DNA of 64,000 nucleotides from Candidatus Poribacteria bacterium (lineage in GTDB: Bacteria > Poribacteria > WGA-4E > WGA-3G): the NCBI GenBank assembly GCA_022820835.1, contig JAJEET010000053.1, positions 17,042 through 81,041 of the forward strand, given 5' to 3'. Both the position numbers and the translations under genes were made by a program. This document shows, one piece after another, positions 51,984 through 61,300 of the stretch. The notes under the pieces are model-generated. The model saw only the letters and a program-made list of their open reading frames with translations. It made no database searches and had not been told where the DNA came from. How positions within the stretch are numbered: the stretch's first letter is position 1; each line of letters opens with the position of its first letter.

Positions 51984-52778
51984 GTGGACTTCAACCTATT
52001 GCACACTGTTTTACTCTTTGGCACAGGCATCTGTGCTGGTTTTATAAATACGGTTGCTGCTGGCGGATCATTATTAGCACTGCCGATGTTAATTTTCCTG
52101 ACTTCCGACCCAGTCTTAGCAAACGGTACAAATCGGATCGCTATTTTTTTCCAAAACATCAGTGCGATTATGGGATTCCGGCGTAAAGGGGTTTCTGATT
52201 TTCGATACGGTACCCTACTCGCTGTCCCTGCCGCTATCGGGGCGTGGATAGGTGCCAAAATTGCGATTGGTACAGATGCCGCGCTATTCCAATTCATTCT
52301 CGCAGCCGTGATGCTTATTATGCTAACTTTAACACTGCTGAACCCAACAGCAAAGTTAAAAGATAGGATTGAAAGCAGCGGTACAGGTTCTAAAGTCATT
52401 GCGATGGTTGTATTCTTCTTTATCGGGATTTACGGGGGGTTCATTCAAGCAGGTGTGGGGTTGCTTGTTATAACGGCTCTGCGACTTTTGACAGGTATTG
52501 ATCTAGTTCGGACGAATGCGATTAAAGTTTTTGTTATCTTCTGTTATACCGTGGTTGCGCTTGGCACTTTTATCCTGAACAAGCAGGTTGACTGGACTTT
52601 AGGTGTGACGTTGGCAATAGGGAATGCTACCGGTGCCTGGATTGGCAGTCATTGGGCAGTCGAAAAAGGCGATAAATGGATCAAAGTGGTCCTCGTTGTA
52701 ACTGTGCTTGTTTTTGCGACGAACCTTGCGTTAGAGCCTTTTAATTTAGATATTAAATCGCTTCTTGGACTTGGTTAG
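51984..52778 (+). CDS. TSUP family transporter (TauE/SafE-like)
   Basis: I place the start at the GTG at 51984 (MDFNLLHTVLLFGTGICAGF), since the frame upstream overlaps the small gene and reads unlike a membrane protein. The 264-residue product is a multi-TM sulfite exporter TauE/SafE-type transporter, with AAGGSLLALPMLIFL near the start and FFIGIYGGFIQAGVGLL in the middle, the two half-repeat motifs of the family. Candidate substrates are organosulfonates, sulfite or other C1/C2 anions. Its stop overlaps the convergent 52775 gene by four bases. Confidence 0.8.
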   Translation: MDFNLLHTVLLFGTGICAGFINTVAAGGSLLALPMLIFLTSDPVLANGTNRIAIFFQNISAIMGFRRKGVSDFRYGTLLAVPAAIGAWIGAKIAIGTDAALFQFILAAVMLIMLTLTLLNPTAKLKDRIESSGTGSKVIAMVVFFFIGIYGGFIQAGVGLLVITALRLLTGIDLVRTNAIKVFVIFCYTVVALGTFILNKQVDWTLGVTLAIGNATGAWIGSHWAVEKGDKWIKVVLVVTVLVFATNLALEPFNLDIKSLLGLG

Positions 52779-53353
52779 CGTAAAGTTTCTTGCCGGTTTT
52801 TGAACAGTTCTATAAGAGGGGTCGTCTCGGCATGATTTAGGAGTTCCACGATTGCGGAGGCGACATCTGTTGGATGCTGTGCTATTTTGACATTCTGACG
52901 CTCCGAAAATTGTTTCTCCAATAATCCCGGGACCACAATTCCATCACTCCATACAAATTCCAACATAGTATATTCAACATCACTGTTTTCGTCAAAGACA
53001 GCAATAATCGGATACGGCAGTCTTAGGAGTGCCAATTCGGTTTTCTGGATTGTCTGTGCGGCGGCTAAAGAGGTCCGTCGTTGTATCGCTGCGATATGAG
53101 CGACAGGCAGGTTCCACAAAACGAGAGGCTTTTTCAGGCGGTGTGCGAGTGTGGTTAGACGTAACAAACAGCGCCACTCAGCGGCACTGCTTAGGTTATG
53201 TAGGTCGCCTTGCACGAGTACCATCTTCGTGCGCTGTATCCACGCGAAGCCAGCAAAGTTGAAAGTGCCTTTACTTCCAGCTCTATCGCCATAGAGTGCG
53301 ATTGCTTGGGTGAATGGAGGTTGTGGAGGGTATTTAGAGATATTTGACGACAT
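52775..53353 (-). CDS. Possible carboxyltransferase-like fold protein
   Basis: A 192-residue protein. A central block (AAEWRCLLRLTTLAHRLKKP, then LVLWNLPVAHIAAIQRR and TELALLRLPYPIIAVFDE) follows the layout of the acetyl-CoA carboxylase alpha (AccA) core, in which a helix is followed by a strand and a Gly-rich turn. The Gly-rich oxyanion loop is absent or altered, so it may be a non-catalytic relative. That assignment is weak. No Shine-Dalgarno sequence is seen; the ATG follows the T run of a terminator (53360-53395) directly. It may be poorly expressed or leaderless. Confidence 0.4.
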   Translation of the reverse strand: MSSNISKYPPQPPFTQAIALYGDRAGSKGTFNFAGFAWIQRTKMVLVQGDLHNLSSAAEWRCLLRLTTLAHRLKKPLVLWNLPVAHIAAIQRRTSLAAAQTIQKTELALLRLPYPIIAVFDENSDVEYTMLEFVWSDGIVVPGLLEKQFSERQNVKIAQHPTDVASAIVELLNHAETTPLIELFKNRQETLR

Positions 53354-53359
53354 AATATA

Positions 53360-53395
53360 AAAAAAGCAGGGAGGTGTCGAAACACCTTCCCTGCC
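53360..53395 (-). terminator. Rho-independent terminator after the LysM gene
   Basis: On the minus strand a 12- to 13-base stem (GCAGGG arms, 53395-53367, tetraloop-sized loop near 53381) is followed by seven T (53366-53360). It ends transcription from the LysM gene, seven bases before the ATG of the next minus-strand gene. Confidence 0.85.
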
Positions 53396-53416
53396 TAAAA
53401 GGTGATGCGTTCTGAT

Positions 53417-54283
53417 TTATTCGCTGCTGCGTCCACCGATTGCATTTAGAGCGAACCAGCCGATACCAGCTGCGACTGTTGTCAGGAACACCAAAGCGCG
53501 TTTACCTGTAGAAAGTTCCTCATGTACACCTTTGGCATTTTCAAGGATCATCTTGACTTCGTTGATTACCTTTTGATTGGTTTCAACCTGTGCCAAAAGC
53601 GTCTTCACGTCCGCTTGGATAGATTCGATGGCTGCGTGTGTTCCTGCCGCTTTCGTATTTTGTTCTTCAAGCATTGCAGATACTGCCCCAAGACGTTCAT
53701 CAAGGTGAGCGGTCTTTTCAAGGATAGCAGCCTTATTCGCTTCGATTGCTTTTTTGAGGCCGGAGGAGACTGCATCACCGGAATCCTTCACCGCCGCCAT
53801 CAATTTTTCTTGTGATTTCAGGCTATCCTCAAGTGCTTTGAGTTGTGCCTTGAGTTTATCCATACTCTCATTGAGGCCTTTAATTTCTGCCTCAAGTTTA
53901 TCCCGTGTTGCTTCGGATTCAGCGAGTTGTGCCCTGAGGTTCTCAAGTTCCTGCTGCTGCTGAAGAAGTTTATCTTCAGCGTTATCGACAGCTTCTTTCG
54001 CCATAGCGATTGGAATCCGCAATTGTTCGCCGGGATAGATGAGATGTGGATTGGTAAAGTCGTTGTACTTACTCAGTTCACGCCACTGGAGTGGGTCTTT
54101 GAGATGCTCTTGGCAGAGGTCCCAGAGGGTATCGCCTTTCACAATAGTGATGAGCATGGTTTCGCCATCATCATCGGCGTGGGGTGTGATTCGTGCTGAG
54201 GCGGACAAGACATAAACGCCACTGAGTGCTGCGCAGATATACAGAATCAGTGCCAACTTCAGAGTGCCTCTTATGATTTTCAT
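53417..54283 (-). CDS. LysM-domain protein with coiled coil and C-terminal TM
   Basis: A 288-residue protein. A signal segment covers about residues 9-30, and a LysM domain about 44-90: TIVKGDTLWDLCQEHLKDPL ... NPHLIYPGEQLRIP. A long coiled coil (about 98-255, e.g. LENLRAQLAESEATRDKLEA) follows, and a hydrophobic segment (about 262-280) ends the chain. LysM binds peptidoglycan or chitin-like glycan. The coiled coil between a wall-binding and a membrane part suggests a spacer in the envelope. It is followed by a strong terminator. The ribosome-binding site is AAAGGAG. Confidence 0.85.
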   Translation of the reverse strand: MKIIRGTLKLALILYICAALSGVYVLSASARITPHADDDGETMLITIVKGDTLWDLCQEHLKDPLQWRELSKYNDFTNPHLIYPGEQLRIPIAMAKEAVDNAEDKLLQQQQELENLRAQLAESEATRDKLEAEIKGLNESMDKLKAQLKALEDSLKSQEKLMAAVKDSGDAVSSGLKKAIEANKAAILEKTAHLDERLGAVSAMLEEQNTKAAGTHAAIESIQADVKTLLAQVETNQKVINEVKMILENAKGVHEELSTGKRALVFLTTVAAGIGWFALNAIGGRSSE

Positions 54284-54295
54284 AAATAGTCTCCT

Positions 54296-55294
54296 TTAAA
54301 ACATGTAAGAGAGGGAAACATAGTGAGTTGATCCGACGCCGTTGATTTCGATCGCCATGCCATCTTGGATAGCATAATCAAGCTGCAGCCCACTTATATT
54401 TACGCCAAAACCGCCGAAGAGGTTCTGTACGTCGCGTGATGCTTTGATTCCACCTCGAACTGAGAAGGCAGTAGATTTGTAATTGACAATCGTGTACTCA
54501 GCACCGAGTCGTAGGCTCGTGGCACTCTGGTCGAGATTGACGAACTCTTGCTCAAGATCTGCTGCGAATGTGACGACGTTCCCCATATAAAGGTTATAAG
54601 CCAAACCGACGTTAACGACCATTGGGACAATGTCATCGCCGAGGGAGGCACCGAGGTATTTAGCAGCGACACCGTAATGGAAGGTTGGAACCTTCTCTTC
54701 GCCGACATCTATGTGCAAGGCGTGTCCCATCAAACCGACATCTACACCCCCAAATCCGCTCTGATTTTCAACGCTTTCCAGGCCGAAGTTGTCAGCCAAC
54801 ATGCGGCCGGTTAGACCGACGTTGAAGTTTCCGAAACCGATGCCGTAAGAGAGGGAGTAGGCGTTCGCGCTGTAGTCGAACTCGCCGCCGTAATTTTCAT
54901 TTGCGTCATACTGCTGGATACCGCTGACCCCTGCATTCGTGACAGCGATCCCGATAGACCCCGCGGAGCCGAGTGCTTTTGTTAGTGCAATGAAGTTGTG
55001 GCTTCTATCAAGATCAAGCCGCTGGGTCGAGAAGTTGAGACTTAGGTCCGCTGCGGATCCGAGGCCTGCAGGGTTCCAGACAGTTGCGGTGGCATCGTCA
55101 GCGATTGCTGTGAATGCCCCTGCTAAACCGATTGAACGTGCACCGGCACCAAGTCTTAGATGTGGCATGGCATCCACTCCAGCATAGCTGACCGGTGACA
55201 CCGTTAGGATAAGTAAGAAAAGTGGTATTACACCGCATAGCAATTTTGGGCATTTTTTGGAAACCCACTTAGCAATTTGCTCTGTTATTAACAT
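54296..55294 (-). CDS. PorV/UPF0164-like outer-membrane beta-barrel protein
   Basis: The start is the ATG at 55294 with GGAGG upstream (MLITEQIAKWVSKKC); a longer frame to 55366 runs into a hairpin. The about 332-residue product has a signal peptide and then the PorV-like hallmark LRLGAGARSIGLAGAFTAIA followed by DDATATVWNPAGLG, with an outer-membrane beta pattern and a terminal aromatic (LSYMF). PorV takes part in type IX secretion in Bacteroidetes. Here it neighbours a giant protein with a FlgD-like sorting tail, so it may help export it. Whether a type IX-like machine exists cannot be told from this window. Confidence 0.8.
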   Translation of the reverse strand: MLITEQIAKWVSKKCPKLLCGVIPLFLLILTVSPVSYAGVDAMPHLRLGAGARSIGLAGAFTAIADDATATVWNPAGLGSAADLSLNFSTQRLDLDRSHNFIALTKALGSAGSIGIAVTNAGVSGIQQYDANENYGGEFDYSANAYSLSYGIGFGNFNVGLTGRMLADNFGLESVENQSGFGGVDVGLMGHALHIDVGEEKVPTFHYGVAAKYLGASLGDDIVPMVVNVGLAYNLYMGNVVTFAADLEQEFVNLDQSATSLRLGAEYTIVNYKSTAFSVRGGIKASRDVQNLFGGFGVNISGLQLDYAIQDGMAIEINGVGSTHYVSLSYMF

Positions 55295-55313
55295 TATATC
55301 CTCCAAAAGACTG

Positions 55314-55359
55314 TCCACATCGGGAATTGGACATAACTGTCCAATTCCCGATATGTGGA
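55314..55359. terminator. Long hairpin between the giant gene and the PorV-like gene
   Basis: The arms TCCACAT-CGGGAATTGG (55314-55330) and CCAATTCCCGATATGTGGA (55341-55359) pair around a short centre, with one two-base bulge. On the minus strand only a short TCTTTT follows, so it may slow transcription or protect the mRNA rather than terminate fully. Confidence 0.5.
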
Positions 55360-55370
55360 TTGCCATTTAC

Positions 55371-58300
55371 TTAGCGCGTCAGTGCAAGTTTGAGAATGGC
55401 GTATTCAGGCTCGAAACCGTCTGCGACAATAATCTCACAGAAGTAGATACCTCGAGCTAAATCTTCACCACTGCTTGATTTCCCGTCCCAACCGATTGCA
55501 TCTGAACCATTATCCTTACGAGTATAGTTACCAGCATCGAATACCTGATTATCTACAAGCACGCGAACCGGGCGCAACGTTGCATCATAAATGACGATGG
55601 AGACAGTTGCTTGGCGTGCGAGCGTGAATGAGATACGGGTATTGTCCTTGAACGGGTTCGGGTAATTCAGGGGTCGTGCTGCCAATATTGGACCATCGTT
55701 CAATTCAACAGAGAAGGTGAACTGATAAACAGCCATATTCGCTTCACGAGCACCGTCGCTCTCATCAGAGACATTACCCTCTTGGTTCGCTCTGTCAGAC
55801 ACTTCCAACTTAACCGAGTACTGCCCTGGATCAAGGTCTTGAGCAGGTTTATAGGTTACTTGAGAAGCCGACTTCTGCTGTGGTGTGAGTGTAATCAGGT
55901 TGTCATTGAAAACGAACCGGATGGAATCAACATCAATTCCACTTTCAGCATCCGTGTAGGATATTGCGATAGTGGGTCGACGCTCCTCACCTTCATCATA
56001 CATCAAGCGTGCGTTGTTCGCTGGTGATGCCATTGTGATGATCGGTGCGGCGGTATCGAAATCAACCGTGAAAGTACCTTTGGATGAAGAGGAGTTGCTG
56101 TATGGATCCGTCGCTCGTACCTCAATCGTGTAGACTCCCTCTTCGAGTGGATCCGCAGGATTGAAGTCGAGTCTCGTGATACCAGAGACACCATCTTCGC
56201 CATCATCTTGGGTTTCACCATCAATCTCTTCACCATCACTATCCCTAACAACGATACTCATTTCAGCTACGCCTGATTCATCGTTAGCACTTGCGGAGAT
56301 GACTGGAAGTCCCCCGCGGATAGTGCCAGACGGCGTAATGGAAGTGATTATAGGTTTGACGTTATCAACCATGAGTGTGAACGTCCATGTAATTTCCGTT
56401 GTTCCACCTTCGCTGGTTGCGGCGAGTCGCACCGTGTAGAGACCGTCTCCATTTGCTTCATAGTCCACTGGAGCTGTGATCCTTCCTTCGGTGATATTGA
56501 CCCTTGGAACAGGAAGTTCCGCGGCACCATTAACACTGTATCTCACAGAAGAAACAGCCGATTGCTCGTCCGTTACGACGGCAGAAATCACGACTGCGCC
56601 TAATTTGTTGGGATCCGAATCTTTGATAACCCCATTAGGAGCGACTGCGGAGATAACGGGTGGTGTTGTGTCTCTCGGCGGCTCAGGTATATCCACCACG
56701 AAGGTAGCCGTTGTGCGCGCCGTATTTCCATCAGCATCAGTGACTTCAACAACAATTACGTAATTATCGTTGCTCAAGGCTTCTTCAGGCGTATAGGAAA
56801 ATTGGTTTCCATCTACCTCTGGTTCAACGATGTCATCGTTGACTGTAAAGGTTGTTACTTCAACAGAGCCAGCACCGGAGAATTCACCACTAATAAGCGG
56901 TTGACCGTGATCGAAGGTCTGTCCTGAAGCGGGTGAATGGATCGCAACTGTCGGGAGTGTGCCGTTGACAACGAATTCTTGCGAACCGCTTCCGACGTTC
57001 CCGAGGATATCAATGACTTCAACAGTCACACGATATGCGCCCCCAGCGAGTCGCTCAGTACGGGTGTAGACCAAAGCAGCGTCGTCTTTCGCGAGTGCTT
57101 CTTGGTCGACTTCCACGTCAACGGCGTCAGGCGGTTGGAGACGTGCCAATGCGAGACTTCCAGTTTCTCCATCAACTCCGGCACCAGCACCATCGTGATA
57201 GGAGGCATGGAACGTCGGCAGGCTATCTACCGCTTCACCGTCCGTTGGCGATTCAATCATAACCATCGGACCGGTGTTATCCACATTAACTGTTGTCAAT
57301 GGGAATGCGACCGAGCCGTTCCGTTGCGTGACCACACCGTCCGGTGTATAGACACCGTCTACCAATGATCCGACCTCTACCAGAAGTGTGAAGGTATTTT
57401 CTGGATCTTCATCACTTTCACTTGGCATTGACTGTCCATTCACTGCCCCACTGAGTTCTTCAGCGGCTAACGAACCGTTTGCGACCATGAAACTCACAGT
57501 GACAGATTCGCGAAGTGGAATCGGTTCTGTAGGTGCGTCTGCTACGTCCGTACCATCAACGGCAATCACTGCCAAGTCGCTGACATCAGAGACTCGGAAG
57601 TTTAGGACGTGCACGGTTATTTTCGGTGATTCATCGGTTTGCACGTTGCCGAATTCGTCAACAGTTAAAGCGTGGAACATGTAAGTTCCATTTTCAAGCA
57701 TTCCGACATCAATTGTAATAGTGTCAAGAACACCGGCTTCGCCCATTGTAACAGTTTCGGTGCCATCCGCTGTGGTTTGCACCAAGTTCACGGACCCACC
57801 CTCGTAGGTGATAGGATCAACAGCAGCGTCCTGTTCAGTTGTAAAGATTGCTATCGGTGAAGGAACCGTATCATCAACAATTCCACCCACGGTATAACTA
57901 TCATCTTCGTTTTTTGTGATCATACCCGCGACATCAGAAACGGCGACAATATGCGTTGGTCCTTCCGGTGGGACATCATCAACGTTGTCAACCGAGAACA
58001 TCGCTGTAGCATTTGGAGATGCTTCAGGATCGGCAAAGTCGTCTGCTTCTTCAATTGGGACTGCCCGAACCATATATTGGTTATCGTCCTTAGAAGCGTC
58101 GCGTGCTGCTTCACTGTCAGCAGTAATGGTATCCTCAAGCGTTGTTGTATCAACATCAATCGCCCACATTTGGTAGGTTTGATTGATCGCTACGGGTTCG
58201 GTTTCACCCGCTTCCGTGGCACTAACTGCCGTATTTGCTAAGTCACTAACGAAATCGGTAAGGGTTGCATCCGAAACTTCGGTCGTCGCCATCGAATCGG

Positions 58301-61300
58301 TAGCAGTCCCGGCATCAATCCACTCTGCGTCGCCTGGACGTTTGACTTCAATGCGAACAGCCTTCGTAGGTGGTGAACTGATCTCGTGTGAATAAGCATG
58401 GACAGTAATTGTTCCCTGAGGTGCGCCACTATCCGGGTTCGTTTTCGTAATGCTTTCGGGATCCACTGCAAGTGCCAAAACTTCGGGAGCCGGACGATAA
58501 CTGTTTTCAACCGTTACTGAGACTTTGGAGTCATCAGTGGGGGTTTCTACGTTGCCGAACTCATCATCAACAACATCCATGACACCATCATAGGCGAGTG
58601 CTTGGAACGTATAGGTTCCGTTTTCGAGGTATGTGTCACGATCAGCGAGTATGCCGACATCAACGGTTACCGTGAAAACACCACTGCCTTCGGCGGTTTC
58701 GGTTATCTCACCAACAAGAGCACCTTCAGGATACATTGTGAGTTTGACTGACTTGTAAGTGATCCGTTCCGCTACCGGTGTAATTGTAAAGGTAGCCACT
58801 GGTGATGGAACACCCTCAATGTCATATTTATCAACGAGTCCACCGACGGTGAAGCTGTCATCTTCAGCGGTTTCAAAGACAGTATCAACGCCATCAACAC
58901 TTGTTACAACAATATTTGTGGGTTCAAGTGGTGCGACATCGTCAACATTGTCAACCGAGAACATCGCTGTAACGCCCTCTGCGGATAGGTTTGCACTTCC
59001 ATCGGCTGTGGCACTTGCTGTTGCACGCACCATATACATGTTGTCATCCTTGGTATGATCGCGTGCCCCAGGATTGTCTTTCGTAATGCTATCTTCAAGC
59101 GTTGTTGTATCAACTTCAATCATCCACCTTTGATAGGTATCAGATTTTGCAACAATTCCGCCAGGAACATCTGCTACGTCCGCGATGGTTGCTGCTGCGA
59201 GTTTTGCATCGTCAGCTGCGGTAACCTCTTCTGGCGTGTCTGAAGCAGTGCCGACCTCAGTCCACTCTGTGTCGTTTTTGCGTTTAACTTCAAACATCAC
59301 AGAGTTGGTAGGTGCCGAAGTAATCTCAGGTGTATAGCCGTAGAGTGCTATGGTACCCTGAGGTGCGCCACTATCTGGGTTCGTCTGTGTTGGATCACCG
59401 ACAGTAAATGCCAGAAGTTGAGGAACTGGTCGACGCGTGTTGGTAACCATTACCGAGATTTTGGATCCATCCGTTTCGGACATATCCTCTTGCTCGTTGC
59501 CGAACTCGTCAAAAGCGAGGGCATAGAACATGTAAGTCCCATTGTCTAAGTACGTCTCACCATCGGCGAGTGTACCGACATCAACGGTTAATTCAAAAAC
59601 GCCGTCAGCAGTTTCGGTTACATCCGTGATAACAAGGCCTTCAACGCCCGGTACGAACCTGACAGCGTCATAGGTTTCTCGGCGCGCTGTTGGTTCAATA
59701 GTGAAGGTAGCGACTGGCGAGGCGACAGCGTCGTCATATTTATCGACGAGTCCACCAACGGTGAAGCTGCCATCTCCAGCATCTTCAAAGACGCTGTTTT
59801 CAGTTGCCTCAACGCTTGTTACACTAACATTTGTCGGACCGAGTGGAGCGACATCGTCAACGTTGTCAAGCGAAAACATGACCGTAGCATCAGAAGGCCA
59901 CTCTTTTCCACTTGCATCGACAGCAAAAGCGCGAACTTCATATGGATTGTCATCCAGAGATGCATCCCATGCGCCATGGGTATCTATGGCTCGTGCGCCC
60001 GTGCTATCTTTGGTGATGGTATCTTCCAATCCCAACGCTCTCGTGTCTACGGTAACAGCCCATGCATTGTAAGTTTCACCAATAGCGACAACGGACCTAT
60101 TCCCTGCCGTAGTACCTTCATCAGCAACATCGACCAAGTGATCAAGCGCACTGGGGAGTGCTGCATCTGCCATGTCAATGTCAACAGGAGCACTGGCATC
60201 GCCGGTGCCGATTGTTGTCCATTCTGTATCGCTATCGCTTGTGCGTTTTGCTTTCAAGCGAATGGACTCAATAGGCGGCGAATTCTGCTCAAGGGTGTAG
60301 CCTGTGAACGTAAACGTCCCTTGCGGACCGCCACTATCTACGTTGGTATCTGTTGTGCTAAGATCCTTCGCTATCTTAAAGACAGCGGGGTCTGGACGTA
60401 GGTAATTTTTGAGAAGAACCGTGCTCTCTGGAGATTCACCATCCTGCCCGTTGTTAAATTTGTCATCAGCCAGGGCATGGAGTTTATAGGTGCCATTTCC
60501 TTCAATACCGAGTGCTCCGACATCAATGGTTACGGTGAAAATACCACTACCTTCAGCGGTTTCCTCGGGTCCTTCAATGATGACTGCAGGATCAATTTCG
60601 GGTTCGCTTACCAACATAACCGATTCGTAAGTTTTACGTTCAGCCGTCGGTTTAATGGTCAGCGTAGCGACAGGTGAAACGACTGATGAGTCATGCGGGT
60701 CAATAAGTCCGCGAAGCGTGTAGACACCTTGCGTATCGGCTTCAACTGGACCATCGGCATCGGCAATAACGGTGATGTTTGTTGGTCCGAGGGGACCGAC
60801 ATCATCAACATTGTCAACCGAGAGCATTGCTGTGGCATCAGAGGGCCACTCTGTTTCATCAGCACTGACAGCAAAAGCACGGATCGTATACGGGTTGCTA
60901 TCATTGGGAAGAACTGTATACAGCTCATCATTCCCAGATCCGCGGGCGGCATCGCTATCCTTCGTGATGGTGTCTTCAAGTGTCGTCGTATCCAAGTGAA
61001 GCGACCACACCGTTTCGTCCGTATTGATTGGAGCGTCAGCACCTTCAACAGCGGCATCAACAGCAGATTGAACTGCATCAACGAGACCATCCTCACGAGT
61101 AACGGTGCCGAGTTCTATCGGTTCTCCATCGCCCAGTGTAGCGACAAACCGAACTTTGACAGTCTCTGGACCGGTCTGTGGTAGTGTTGTTGCGTTAATA
61201 GTGACCATGCCTTGTGGTGCTTCACTATCTGGATTACGCATCGTGATGGATGCTTCATCAACTGTGATATTCAACACTTCAGGCGGATAAATACCCCCAT

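Noticed and set aside
57590..61290. Evenly spaced repeats that could suggest a CRISPR array
   Set aside because: The spacing is about 930 bases, the units are coding and lie in one long frame, and there are no 25-40 base repeats with unique spacers.
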